A DNA stretch of 64,000 bases, taken from Streptomyces flavofungini (GTDB lineage: Bacteria > Actinomycetota > Actinomycetes > Streptomycetales > Streptomycetaceae). The stretch is taken from contig NZ_BMVR01000001.1 in the NCBI RefSeq assembly GCF_014650815.1, positions 62,001 to 126,000 of the forward strand, given 5' to 3'. This document shows, in pieces, positions 26,926 through 35,430 of this stretch. The first letter of the stretch is position 1; each line of letters begins with the position of its first letter. Below the pieces are notes generated by a model. That model saw only the letters and a program-made list of their open reading frames with translations. It was not told the origin of the DNA and ran no database searches. The position numbers and the translations under genes are program-made.

Positions 26926-29100
26926 TTGTCTGCTGCTGCGACCGTCGACCACTCCATAGCCGTCGTCGGCGCGGGGCCGCGCGGCACCAGCGTCCTGGAG
27001 CGCCTGTGCGCCTCGGCCGCCGAGCTGCTGCCGCCGGGGACACGGCTGACGGTGCACCTGGTCGATCCGGCGCCGCCGGGGCCCGGGCGGGTGTGGCGCA
27101 CCGCCCAGTCGCCGGAGCTCCTGATGAACACCGTCGCCTCCCAGGTGACGCTGTTCACCGACGCGAGCGTCGACTGCGCGGGGCCGATCCGGCCGGGCCC
27201 GAGCCTGTACGAGTGGGCCGCGCGCGGGCACCTGCCGGGGCTCGGGCCCGACGACTACCCGACGCGCGCCGACTACGGCCGCTATCTGGAGTGGTTCTTC
27301 GCCGAGACGGTGCGCGCCGCACCCGGCTCCGTCCGCGTCCGTACGCACGCGGCCCGCGCGATCCGCCTCGACGGCATCGATGACCTCGATGCCCTCGACG
27401 ACACGGACGGCACGGACGGCACCGGCGGGGGCACGCAGACCCTCGTACTCGACGACTCCCGGGAGATATCCGGGCTCGGCGCCGTCGTCCTCGCGCAGGG
27501 CCACCTGCCCGAGACCGCCGACCGGGACCGCGCGGAACTGTCCGCGTACGCCGACCGGCACGGCCTGCGCCACATCCCGCCCGCCAACCCGGCCGACGTC
27601 GACCTCACCGTGATCGCCCCCGGCGAGCCGGTCCTGCTGCGCGGGCTCGGCCTGAACTTCTTCGACCACATGGCGCTCCTGACGTCGGGGCGCGGCGGGC
27701 GCTTCGTGCCCGGCGAGCGGGGCGGGCTGCGCTATGTGGCGTCCGGCAACGAGCCGCGCCTGTACGCCGGTTCGCGGCGGGGCGTGCCGTACCAGGCGCG
27801 CGGCGACAACGCCAAGGGCCCCTACGGGCGGCACCGGCCCGCCGTGCTCACCCCGGAGGCGATCGCGCGCTTCCGCAAGCGCGCCGACAGCGGGGACGCG
27901 CCGGACTTCCTGGCCGAGGTGTGGCCGCTGGTCGCCAAGGAGGTGGAGACCGTCCACTACGAGGCGCGGCTCACGGCGGCCGGGGCGGCGGGGCGGGCCG
28001 CCGCCTTCCGCGAGCGTTTCCTCGACACCGCGCACGGCAGCGCCGAGGAGTCCCTGGTCCTGGACGAGTTCGGGTTCACCGCCGACGGGCGATGGTCCTG
28101 GGAGCGGCTCGCGCGCCCGTACGCGGGGCAGGTCTTCCGCTCGCCCGGGGACTTCCGCTCCTGGCTGCTCGGGCAGTTGCGCGAGGACGCCGCGCAGGCC
28201 GCGCTCGGCAATGTCGCCGGGCCGCTCAAGGCCGCCCTGGACGTCCTGCGCGACCTGCGCAACGAACTGCGGCTCGTCGTCGACCACGGGGGCCTGGCGG
28301 GCGCCTCCCGGCGGGCCCATCTGGACGGCTGGTACACGCCGTTCAACGCGTTCCTGTCCATCGGCCCGCCCCGGCGGCGCATCGAGGAGCTGACGGCGCT
28401 CGTCGAGGCGGGGGTGGTGGAGGTGCTGGGGCCCCGGCTGGAGGTGCGGGGCGTGGAGGTGGGGGCGGATAGGGCCGGTACGGCGGACGGGGCTGACGTG
28501 GCGACCGGGACGACTGGGACGGCCGGGACGGCTCGGACGACGGGGACGACGGGGACGACCGGGGCCTTCTACGCGCACTCCCCCGACGTGCCCGGGTCCG
28601 GGGTGCGCGTGACCACCCTGGTCGAGGCGCGGCTGCCCGAGCCGGACCTGCGGCGCACCGGGGACGCGCTGCTCGCGGGGCTGCTGCGGTCCGGGCAGTG
28701 CCGCCCGCACACGGTCGACGGCCACGAGACGGGCGGCCTCGACGTCACCCCCCGCCCGTACCGCGTGCTCGACCGCCGGGGCCGGGCGCACCCGCGGCGG
28801 TTCGCCTTCGGGGTGCCGACGGAGGGCGTGCACTGGGTGACGGCGGCCGGGGCGCGGCCGGGGGTGGACTCGGTGACGCTGTCCGACGCGGACGCGGTGG
28901 CGCGGGCGGCGCTGCGGGCGGCGACGGGGACGGGGGCGGGGGCGAGGGCGGGGACGTCGGCCTCGACCGGGGCGGCGACCGTGCCGGCCGCGGCGGCGAC
29001 AGTTCAGGACGGGCCGACGAACCCCCGGGACACCTGCGACGGCTGGATACAGCCGATTCTCACGAAACACTCAGATGTTGAAGTTGCAAGTACTAATTAG
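26926..29100 (+). CDS. Large FAD/NAD(P)-binding protein (FAD_NAD_binding_9 family)
   Basis: This 724-residue protein has a Rossmann start, IAVVGAGPRGTSVLERL, near residue 8. The rest fits the FAD/NAD(P)-binding family common in actinobacteria (VWRTAQSPELLMNT, LEWFFAETVR, VVLAQGHLP, RPYRVLDRRGRAHPRRFAFGVPTEG). These are presumed monooxygenases or oxidoreductases with unknown substrates. Two low-complexity inserts, Asp/Thr/Gly-rich near 148-165 and Thr/Gly-rich near 520-545, come from 9-base repeats. GGGAG nine bases before TTG 26926 and the Rossmann strand just after it set the start. The 278 bp upstream hold only short TGTGACC-like repeats. Confidence 0.8.
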   Translation: MSAAATVDHSIAVVGAGPRGTSVLERLCASAAELLPPGTRLTVHLVDPAPPGPGRVWRTAQSPELLMNTVASQVTLFTDASVDCAGPIRPGPSLYEWAARGHLPGLGPDDYPTRADYGRYLEWFFAETVRAAPGSVRVRTHAARAIRLDGIDDLDALDDTDGTDGTGGGTQTLVLDDSREISGLGAVVLAQGHLPETADRDRAELSAYADRHGLRHIPPANPADVDLTVIAPGEPVLLRGLGLNFFDHMALLTSGRGGRFVPGERGGLRYVASGNEPRLYAGSRRGVPYQARGDNAKGPYGRHRPAVLTPEAIARFRKRADSGDAPDFLAEVWPLVAKEVETVHYEARLTAAGAAGRAAAFRERFLDTAHGSAEESLVLDEFGFTADGRWSWERLARPYAGQVFRSPGDFRSWLLGQLREDAAQAALGNVAGPLKAALDVLRDLRNELRLVVDHGGLAGASRRAHLDGWYTPFNAFLSIGPPRRRIEELTALVEAGVVEVLGPRLEVRGVEVGADRAGTADGADVATGTTGTAGTARTTGTTGTTGAFYAHSPDVPGSGVRVTTLVEARLPEPDLRRTGDALLAGLLRSGQCRPHTVDGHETGGLDVTPRPYRVLDRRGRAHPRRFAFGVPTEGVHWVTAAGARPGVDSVTLSDADAVARAALRAATGTGAGARAGTSASTGAATVPAAAATVQDGPTNPRDTCDGWIQPILTKHSDVEVASTN

Positions 29101-29110
29101 GCGGACCTAA
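29097..29110. promoter_or_regulatory. Iron-box-like inverted repeat before doxX
   Basis: TTAGGCGGACCTAA has inverted 5-base ends and matches 12 of the last 14 positions of the DtxR/IdeR/DmdR iron box TTAGGTTAGGCTAACCTAA; the left third does not match. It starts in the last codon of the FAD gene and lies about 60 bp before DoxX. TTGAAGTTGCAA just upstream is a second weak palindrome. Confidence 0.35.
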
Positions 29111-29171
29111 TCTTGGGGCTTCGATCGGTTCCCGTCCCCAAACCGAGTCATGACCGAAGGAGTCCCCCACC

Positions 29172-29633
29172 ATGACTGGACGTCTCAACAGCGCCCAGCC
29201 CTATGCCCTCGGCCTGTTCCGCATCGTCGTCGGCCTGCTCTTCGCCTGCCACGGCGCCGCCTCGCTCTTCGGCGTCCTCGGCGGCACGGACGGCGGCGGC
29301 GGTACCGTCGACGCGGGCACCTGGCCGGGCTGGTACGCGGCCGTCATCCAGCTCGTCGGCGGCAGCCTGGTCCTGCTGGGCCTCGGCACCCGCGGCGCCG
29401 CGCTCGTCTCGTCCGGCTCGATGGCCTACGCGTACTTCAAGGTCCACCAGCCGGAGTCCCTGTGGCCGATACAGAACGGCGGCGAGGCCTCCGCGATGTT
29501 CTGCTGGGTCTTCCTGCTGCTCGTCTTCACGGGCTCCGGCGCGTTCAGCCTCGACCGCGTGATCGCGGCGGCCCGCGGTGAGCGGGGCGCGAAGGCGACG
29601 GCGGACGCGGAGCGCACGCCCGTCGCGGCCTGA
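29172..29633 (+). CDS. DoxX family membrane protein
   Basis: The 153-residue protein has four membrane segments and the DoxX pattern: LGLFRIVVGLLFACHGAASLFG, then PGWYAAVIQLVGGSLVLLGLGTR and YAYFKVHQPESLWPIQNGGEASAMFCWVFLLL. Family members are quinol- or thiosulfate-linked in archaea and part of redox-stress complexes in mycobacteria (DoxX-SodA-SseA). Here it sits next to an SOD-like gene transcribed towards it, separated by a shared terminator. AAGGAG lies 13 bases before the ATG. Confidence 0.9.
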   Translation: MTGRLNSAQPYALGLFRIVVGLLFACHGAASLFGVLGGTDGGGGTVDAGTWPGWYAAVIQLVGGSLVLLGLGTRGAALVSSGSMAYAYFKVHQPESLWPIQNGGEASAMFCWVFLLLVFTGSGAFSLDRVIAAARGERGAKATADAERTPVAA

Positions 29634-29676
29634 CCCGCGGCACCTCATCGCGGCCTGACCCGCAGTCCGCATGAGC

Positions 29677-29724
29677 GGCGCCCCCTTCTCCGTACGTGGT
29701 TCCCGGTACGGAGGAGGGGGCGCC
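29677..29724. terminator. Bidirectional terminator between doxX and the SOD-like gene
   Basis: GGCGCCCCCTTCTCCGTAC (29677-29695) and GTACGGAGGAGGGGGCGCC (29706-29724) form a 19-bp stem with one mismatch and a 10-base loop. It separates two convergent genes. Confidence 0.85.
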
Positions 29725-29735
29725 TTCATGTCCGC

Positions 29736-30278
29736 TCAGGCGCGCGGCGCGAACGGCACCGTGAAGCAGGCCACCCGGTCCCCCGCGCCGCCCTGCTCCC
29801 GGTGGAGCACCACCGACGACGCCCCACCCGGCCGGAAGCCCCACGAGTGGACCGCCGCCGCCTTCCCCGAACCATCCGGCTGCGCGGTGAAGTCCAGCCA
29901 CACTTCGTTGGCCGGATTGAGGTAGGCCGGATTCTTCGAGGGCTGCACGGGGTCCGGCCGGTGCTGGTAGTGGCCGCCCGCCGCGGCCGGGTCCGGGCCG
30001 CACGGCTTCTGGTGCACGTGCGCGCCGTACGCGTGGCCCGGCTTCAGGCCCCGCACCCGCAGGGCGACCCGGGTGCCGGACCGTTCGTGGCGCTGCGTCA
30101 CCTCGATCCGGGCGCCCGGCGGCACCAGTTGCCGGTCGTAAGTGAGCGCGGGCGACAGCATCTTGGACGGCGCGAACCGTCCCTTCGCGCGCACGCAGTC
30201 GCCGCTCCCGTCCGGTACGCCGCCGCTCGCGGCGAGCACGGCGGCCGCCACGGCCGCCGTGAGTATCCCTGCCACCAT
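29736..30278 (-). CDS. Secreted Cu/Zn superoxide dismutase-like protein
   Basis: The 180-residue protein has an N-terminal signal sequence (MVAGILTAAVAAAVLAAS) and a SodC-type beta barrel. GHAYGAHVHQKPCGPDPAAAGGHYQH carries the H-V-H and H-x-H metal ligands with a conserved Cys, and AAVHSWGF and VACFTVPF close the barrel. The usual zinc-loop aspartate and the second conserved histidine region are shortened, so dismutase activity is uncertain. GGGGAG lies upstream of the ATG at 30278; the longer frame adds a non-conserved stretch. Confidence 0.75.
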   Translation of the reverse strand: MVAGILTAAVAAAVLAASGGVPDGSGDCVRAKGRFAPSKMLSPALTYDRQLVPPGARIEVTQRHERSGTRVALRVRGLKPGHAYGAHVHQKPCGPDPAAAGGHYQHRPDPVQPSKNPAYLNPANEVWLDFTAQPDGSGKAAAVHSWGFRPGGASSVVLHREQGGAGDRVACFTVPFAPRA

Positions 30279-30553
30279 TGTCGAGTTCTCCCCTTCTCCT
30301 ACATGTCGACTTGTCTGCGATTGAGCGCCCGTTATGCACACTCCTGCTCCGTTCGTACGGGACTTCACGGGCGCGCGCCGCGTCGAGAAGGGCAGCCGGG
30401 TGAACGTGATGTAGCGAACATCTGAGCCCCCAATGGATCTACGGCTCAGGGTGCGGCGTACGCTGTACAGCTGTTATCAGGCCGCCACCCGCCGCTCCCG
30501 CGAACATCGCGGCGAAGAGTTGCCGACTGGGGAGTAACAACGGGGGAGTTTCG

Positions 30554-31174
30554 GTGTTGGAGAGTGTGGGGGCGCTGACCGGCAGCCCATGGATCTACGC
30601 GGTCGTGGCCCTCTCCGTCCTGTTCGACGTCTTTCTGCCGCTGCTGCCGAGCGGCGTGCTCGTCATCACCGCGGCGACCGCGGCGGCCGCCGCCGGTTCC
30701 GGCACCGGGCGGGTCCCACAGGACGTGCCGGACATCCTGCTGCTCATGCTCTGCGCCGCGACGGCATCCGTGCTCGGCGATCTCGTCGCGTACCGCCTGG
30801 CCTGGCGCGGCGGTGAACGCCTCGACCGCGCCATCGCCCGCTCCCGGCGCCTGACCAGCGCGCAGGAACGACTCGGCACGGCGCTCGCGCGCGGCGGCGG
30901 CGTGCTCGTCGTCATCGCCCGGTTCGCACCCGCGGGCCGCTCGATCGTCTCGCTCGGCGCGGGCGCGGCCCACCGCCGGGTGCGCGAGTTCCTGCCCTGG
31001 TCGGTCCTCGCGGGCGTGGCCTGGGCGGGTTACAGCGTGGGCCTCGGCTACTTCGGCGGCCAGTGGCTGGGCGCGACCTGGCTCGCCACCGGCGTCTCGG
31101 TCCTCGCGCTGGCGCTTGCCGGGGCGGGGGCGGCGTTCCTGGTGCGGCGGCCGCGGGAGTCCCCGGCGGGCTGA
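30554..31174 (+). CDS. DedA/VTT-domain membrane protein
   Basis: This 206-residue protein has the SNARE-associated (VTT) domain: an N-terminal re-entrant region (FDVFLPLLPSGVLVITAAT), the glycine-rich GDLVAYRLAWRGGERLDRAI and the signature VIARFAPAGRSIVSLGAGAAH, then two helices. DedA proteins are proton-coupled lipid-carrier or phospholipid translocases. The GTG start follows GGGGGAG. The 275 bp upstream is a divergent control region with an inverted repeat CTGAGCC/GGCTCAG at 30423-30449. Confidence 0.85.
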   Translation: MLESVGALTGSPWIYAVVALSVLFDVFLPLLPSGVLVITAATAAAAAGSGTGRVPQDVPDILLLMLCAATASVLGDLVAYRLAWRGGERLDRAIARSRRLTSAQERLGTALARGGGVLVVIARFAPAGRSIVSLGAGAAHRRVREFLPWSVLAGVAWAGYSVGLGYFGGQWLGATWLATGVSVLALALAGAGAAFLVRRPRESPAG

Positions 31175-31196
31175 GGCCCGCCGACCCCTGCGCCCC

Positions 31197-31230
31197 GGCC
31201 GGAGACGGCGGGCGCCCGCCGTCTCCGGCC
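31197..31230. terminator. Perfect 34-bp palindrome, bidirectional terminator
   Basis: GGCCGGAGACGGCGGGC (31197-31213) is followed at once by its exact reverse complement (31214-31230). It lies between the convergent DedA and DUF2277 genes. Confidence 0.8.
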
Positions 31231-31240
31231 CTGACGGCCG

Positions 31241-31465
31241 CTACGACGCCGCGCGCGCTCCGCGTACCTCGATGTGGGCGAGCAGGTCGGCGGTCGCCGC
31301 GGCGACGGCGTCGACGGCCTGTTCGAAGACCTCGCGGTTGTGGGCGGCCGGGGCGCGGAACCCGGAGACCTTGCGCACGTACTGGAGCGCGGCGGCCCGG
31401 ATCTCGTCGTCGGTGGCCTTCTCGGGGAGGGCGGGCGGGCGGAGGGTCTTGATGCTGCGGCACAT
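31241..31465 (-). CDS. DUF2277 protein
   Basis: The 74-residue protein matches DUF2277 over its full length: MCRSIKTLRPPA at the start, ATDDEIRAAALQYVRKVSGFR, then a helix ending in ATADLLAHIE. The conserved N-terminal MCR[NS]IKTLR decides the start at 31465. Its function is unknown; the size is normal for the family. Confidence 0.88.
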   Translation of the reverse strand: MCRSIKTLRPPALPEKATDDEIRAAALQYVRKVSGFRAPAAHNREVFEQAVDAVAAATADLLAHIEVRGARAAS

Positions 31466-31646
31466 GCCTCCAGCTTCGCGCGTACGCGGCTCTGACGTGA
31501 ACCGATCACGGAAAACTCCCGCCGCGCCACCGCCGCGCGCCCACCGAAGCCGCACGACCGCCGGAATCCGCCATCGTGCGACCAGGACGGCCGACACACC
31601 ACCGCACCACTCGCCCCACTAATTCGAACAGGAGTACCATTGCGGG

Positions 31647-32030
31647 GTGCCCGCAACCCCTTCGTATGAGTTCCCGAGCGACCTCCTCGCCGGTCAGGAG
31701 GAGCTGCACCAGGTCAGATCCGAGCTGCACGCCCTGCTGCGGCGGCTGCCCTGGTCGGTCGAGCCCCTGGACGGCTTCAGCGACGACAACGGCTGGCGCA
31801 AGGTCGAGCGCCCCGCGTCGCCCGGCTGGACGCCGGACGAGCAGGCCGAGGTCGAGAAGCTGCGCGCGCGGGAGCGGGAGCTCACGGTGTTCGTGAGCTG
31901 CCACCGCTTCTGGGAACAGGTTTCGGGCCCGGACGCGGTGGATACTCGGATGCTGCTCAAGCACGCACACGAACACGCCGACGAACCCGCCCACGAAGCG
32001 GCGCCCACGACCTCCGCCGAGGAGCATTGA
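31647..32030 (+). CDS. Conserved hypothetical protein
   Basis: This 127-residue acidic, soluble protein starts at GTG 31647. It is mainly helical, with WSVEPLDGF and a Trp-rich core (GWRKVERPASPGWTPDEQAEVEKLRARERELTVF) and a His/Glu-rich tail. I recall similar streptomycete hypotheticals but no function. Codon use is normal for the genome. Confidence 0.6.
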   Translation: MPATPSYEFPSDLLAGQEELHQVRSELHALLRRLPWSVEPLDGFSDDNGWRKVERPASPGWTPDEQAEVEKLRARERELTVFVSCHRFWEQVSGPDAVDTRMLLKHAHEHADEPAHEAAPTTSAEEH

Positions 32031-32059
32031 CAGGCGGTGGCGGCGGGCGTTGACTCCCG

Positions 32060-32086
32060 GTACGAGGGCCGGACGAGCCCTCGTAC
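32060..32086 (+). terminator. Terminator hairpin
   Basis: GTACGAGGGC (32060-32069) pairs with GCCCTCGTAC (32077-32086) around a 7-base loop, 30 bases after the preceding gene. Confidence 0.75.
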
Positions 32087-32231
32087 GACCCCGTGACAGC
32101 GGGCCCGCGCTCCGGAGCCGCCCCTGCCCCGCGCCCGCGTGGCCCGCCACCGATCGCACCTGATCACCGATCTTCATCAGGTGACGCCATTCGAATCCGG
32201 CTGCCCGCGTCCAGCGTGCGGAGGTTCAGCC

Positions 32232-32567
32232 ATGAACATACTCATCATCGCCGTACTGGCCGTCCTGATCGTCCTGGGCTTCAAGCAGCCCCTGCTATGG
32301 GTGGCCGCCGCAGTGCTCGTCTACTTCCTCGTCCGCCATCACACCGGCGGCTCCGCCCGGCCGGGACCCACGAGCGGCGGGGTCGGCGCGAGCGGCTCCG
32401 GGGGCGCGGGCGGTGGAGCCGGTGGCGGCTCGGGCGGAGGCGGCTCCGGCGGAGGCGGCGGCATCCCCTCCACGTACCGCGACTACCGCATCCGGCGGGA
32501 CCGCCAGGAGCGTTGGGACCGCAGGTACCGGCGCACGCATCCGGCGGCGCAGCAGCGTCGCAAGTAG
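32232..32567 (+). CDS. Small membrane protein with glycine-rich linker
   Basis: The 111-residue protein has two adjacent hydrophobic segments (NILIIAVLAVLIVLGF and PLLWVAAAVLVYFLV), a Gly/Ser-rich linker (about 45-80) and a very basic tail (YRIRRDRQERWDRRYRRTHP). The tail may contact nucleic acid or acidic lipid. I do not recognise a family. GGAGG 11-15 bases upstream supports ATG 32232. Confidence 0.6.
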   Translation: MNILIIAVLAVLIVLGFKQPLLWVAAAVLVYFLVRHHTGGSARPGPTSGGVGASGSGGAGGGAGGGSGGGGSGGGGGIPSTYRDYRIRRDRQERWDRRYRRTHPAAQQRRK

Positions 32568-32707
32568 CGTCCGCGGCACCGGCTCCCGGCCACCCCCGGC
32601 GTCCGGGCCGACCACTCACCGGTCCGGGTGACTAGGGGCTTAGCGCGGCGGTCCGTGGGGAGGGTGCGCATGCACCGCGCACCGAACCAGCCCCAGGAGC
32701 CGCCCGC

Positions 32708-33418
32708 ATGCGCCGAGAAGCAACCCCCCGAGAGCCCCGTGAGCCCCGTGAGCCACGAGAGGCCGGGGCGCGAGCCGGGCAGAGCGGCCCCGCGCGGGCC
32801 GGTCGCCCCCGGCGGACCGACGCCGACCCTCGCACGCGCGTGTCCGTACCGGGCCCACGCCTGTCCGGACCGGGCCCGCACCTGTCCCTGCCCGGCCTGC
32901 GCGCGCTCGCGGCCCTCCCCCTGGTGATGCTCACCGTCCTCGCCGTCGGCTGCGCGCCGAGCGGCGAGGACGAGCCCGGCCTCGCGCCCGGCGACACGAT
33001 CAAGGCGGCGCAACAGCAGCTCACCGACACCTGTCTGACCCGCAAGGGCCTGACCCCGCCGCGCGGCGACCGCCCCCCGTCCGCCGCCGAGCAACAGCGG
33101 GTGACGCGGGCCCTGTTCGGGACCGGCCGTACGGAGCTGGCCCTGACCCTGCCCACCGGCCACTCGGTGCGCGCCCACACCGACGGCTGTCTCGCCTCGG
33201 CCCAACGCACCCTCTACGGTGACCAGCGGCGCTGGTTCCGCGTCTCCACGGTCGTCAACAACCTCAAGCCGGAGGCCGCCTTCCGCGACCAGCCGCTCAC
33301 CGAGATCCGCAGCCGCCACCGCACCGACCTCGCCGAGTGGCGCCGCCTGCGCACCCGGGCCCTGATCAACGCGAAGGCCCACCTTCAGTCGGAGTCGCGC
33401 CGGGCCGCCGCGCGGTAG
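32708..33418 (+). CDS. Putative lipoprotein with unusual N-terminal extension
   Basis: The frame encodes 236 residues. A lipobox, LTVLAVGC, sits near residues 71-78 after a hydrophobic stretch, so the mature part (CAPSGEDEPG...) should be a lipoprotein with two further cysteines (DTCLTRK, DGCLASA). The ATG at 32708 has a good AGGAG but leaves about 55 polar Arg/Pro/Gly-rich residues before the signal core. The GTG at 32840 (MSVPGPRLSG) would give a normal-length signal. I list the longer form with low certainty on the start. The 3' end overlaps the convergent AraC gene by 34 bp. Function unknown. Confidence 0.6.
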   Translation: MRREATPREPREPREPREAGARAGQSGPARAGRPRRTDADPRTRVSVPGPRLSGPGPHLSLPGLRALAALPLVMLTVLAVGCAPSGEDEPGLAPGDTIKAAQQQLTDTCLTRKGLTPPRGDRPPSAAEQQRVTRALFGTGRTELALTLPTGHSVRAHTDGCLASAQRTLYGDQRRWFRVSTVVNNLKPEAAFRDQPLTEIRSRHRTDLAEWRRLRTRALINAKAHLQSESRRAAAR

Positions 33419-34338
33419 TCCCGGGGCGTGCGGCCGGTCGCATCGCGGAAGTGCCGGCGGAAGCTCGCCGAGGAGCCGAACCCCACGCGCGCGGCGATCT
33501 GTTCGATCGTCGCTTCGTCCTGTTCCAAGAGGTGCCGCGCCCGGTCGAGGCGTACGCGCAGCAGGTACTGGAGCGGGCTGAGGCCGGTGTGCGCGCGGAA
33601 CCTGCGGTCGAGCGTGCGGGGGCTGAGGCGGGCGTGCGCGGCGATGTCGGCGAGGGTGAGGGGCCGGTGCGAGGACGCCTGGAGCCACCGGACGGTCGGC
33701 TCCAGGCCGCCGGTCTCGGCGAGGGCACGGGCCAGCTCGGCGCGCGCGGCCCCGGCGTCGTCGTACACGGGCAGGACGAGGTGCCGGGCGGTCGCGGCGG
33801 CCACCTCGGCGCCGTGGTCCTCCTCGACGAGCCGCAGCCACAGGTCGAGCCCGCCGAGGAACCCCGCCGAGGTGCGGAACGGCCCGTCCACGACGAGGGT
33901 CCCCGCCGGGTCGACCGCCACCCGCGGGTGGCGCGCGGCCAGTTCGGGGACGTGGCTCCACTCGGTCGTCGCCCGGCGGCCGTCGAGCACCCCGGCCGCG
34001 GCGAGCGTGAACGCGCCGGTGCCCACGGCGAACACCCGGCTCCCCCGGTCGACCGCCGCGCGCAGGGCATCCGCCACTCCCGGCGGCGGCTCGGCCCGGA
34101 ACCCGTCGTGCCCGGCCACCAGCACGGTCCCGGCCCCGTCGAGCCCGTCGAGACCCCGGTCCGCGGTGACGGTCAGCGGGGCGGGCCGGGCGGTGGTGAC
34201 GGTGCGCGGGACCGCGCAGACCCGCAGCTCGTACGCGGCCCCGGAGGCACTGCGGGCGACGGCGTCCAGGACCAGGCCGGGGGTGGTGAGCTGGTGGGCG
34301 GGGACGCCGTCGAGGACGAGCAGCGCGATGACTGACAT
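33385..34338 (-). CDS. GlxA-type AraC regulator with DJ-1/PfpI-like domain
   Basis: This 317-residue regulator has an N-terminal DJ-1/PfpI-like sensor domain (residues 5-170) in which the usual nucleophile elbow reads AVGTGAFTLA, without cysteine. A C-terminal AraC domain follows with two helix-turn-helices (LTLADIAAHARLSPRTLDRRFRAHTGLSPLQYLLRVRL and IEQIAARVGFGSSASFRRHFRDATGRTPRDYR). It binds DNA and probably a small ligand. A near twin lies at 35431-36480, the two flanking a protease gene. Confidence 0.9.
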   Translation of the reverse strand: MSVIALLVLDGVPAHQLTTPGLVLDAVARSASGAAYELRVCAVPRTVTTARPAPLTVTADRGLDGLDGAGTVLVAGHDGFRAEPPPGVADALRAAVDRGSRVFAVGTGAFTLAAAGVLDGRRATTEWSHVPELAARHPRVAVDPAGTLVVDGPFRTSAGFLGGLDLWLRLVEEDHGAEVAAATARHLVLPVYDDAGAARAELARALAETGGLEPTVRWLQASSHRPLTLADIAAHARLSPRTLDRRFRAHTGLSPLQYLLRVRLDRARHLLEQDEATIEQIAARVGFGSSASFRRHFRDATGRTPRDYRAAARRDSD

Positions 34339-34397
34339 GCCCGGCATTATCCGCATCCGCTGGAAGCCACCGAACGCACCGAACGCTCGACGTCAGC

Positions 34398-35279
34398 TCA
34401 GCGCCGCGAGGCGATCGTCTTCTCGATCCACTTCTTGTACGCGGGTACGGAGGCGTAGATCCCGGGGCCGCCCGCGCAGCGCCGGTCGACGGCCGCGTCG
34501 CCGTCGCCGGAGGTGGCGCCGACGAGCTGCCAGCGCCCGCCGACGCGCTGGACCTGCGGCCCGCCGGAGTCGCCGTTGCACGCCATGGCGTCGCGGACCA
34601 GGCTCTGCGTGCACAGCTCGGTCCTGCCCTTGATGTCGAGGCACTTGCCGGCCGCGGCCCTGCGGGTGTCGAGCTCCTGGAGGCGCTCGGAGAACTTCCA
34701 CTTCTCCAGGTCGGTGCTGTCGACCGTCGTGCCGAAGCCGAGGATCCGGGTGTGCGCGCCGACCTTCGGGGCGCGGTCGGCGACGGGGATCGGGGCGTAC
34801 CGGGTGACGGGGCGGTCGAGGCGGAGCAGGGCTATGTCGTCGTGGGAGCGCTTGTCGCCGCTGATGTCGTAGGCGGGGTGGACGACCTTCTCGACGATGG
34901 TGCGCACCGTGCCGCCGGAGCTCAGCCGGTCGCTGCCGACGCGGACCTTCCCGGTCGGGCGGGCCACGAAGTCGTCCTGGGCGCAGTGGGCCGCGGTGAC
35001 GACCCACCGCGGGTCGATGAGGGTGCCGCCGCACACGCCCTTCAGCTTGGTGCCGTCCTCCTGCTCCAGGGTCATCGGGACGGACACCATGAACGGGTAC
35101 GCCTTGGTGGCGTCCTTGCCGCCGACGATGGCCTGGGCGCTGCCGGTGAGGCCGGTGGCGCACAGGGCGGTGGCGGCGCCGACGGCCCCGAGGCCGCCGA
35201 GCACGCGCCGTGCCGTACGGGACGGGCGGGAGGCCCGGGGTGACCGGGCCGGGGTGGCGGGAGTGGCGGGAGTAGACAT
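34398..35279 (-). CDS. Secreted trypsin-like serine protease (S1 family)
   Basis: The 293-residue preprotein has a long basic signal peptide ending at SAQA (about 50). The mature enzyme begins directly with IVGGKDATKAYPF, so there is no propeptide. The triad is visible: TAAHC (His), HDDIALLRL (Asp) and CNGDSGGPQV (Ser). Six or more cysteines allow the usual disulfides, and trypsin-like specificity is likely. AAGGG lies nine bases before the ATG at 35279. The gene shares its promoter region with the divergent GlxA-type regulator, a likely controller. Confidence 0.92.
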   Translation of the reverse strand: MSTPATPATPARSPRASRPSRTARRVLGGLGAVGAATALCATGLTGSAQAIVGGKDATKAYPFMVSVPMTLEQEDGTKLKGVCGGTLIDPRWVVTAAHCAQDDFVARPTGKVRVGSDRLSSGGTVRTIVEKVVHPAYDISGDKRSHDDIALLRLDRPVTRYAPIPVADRAPKVGAHTRILGFGTTVDSTDLEKWKFSERLQELDTRRAAAGKCLDIKGRTELCTQSLVRDAMACNGDSGGPQVQRVGGRWQLVGATSGDGDAAVDRRCAGGPGIYASVPAYKKWIEKTIASRR

Positions 35280-35430
35280 GGAGGTGCCCTTCACCTGATG
35301 CATGGATGGCGAACTGAACGGGCGGTCGGACCAGGCGTCGCCGTGGTCCCCGCCGCGTGTTCCTCCATGCTCCGTGGGACCGGGGGCCGGGAAAAAGCGG
35401 TCCGCTGCCACCCTGGGCTAAATTCTGGCC

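Noticed and set aside
26296..29070. A 924-codon open frame on the minus strand opposite the PhoD-like and FAD genes
   Set aside because: It spans two real genes on the other strand, with extreme Arg/Pro/Gly content and no motif.
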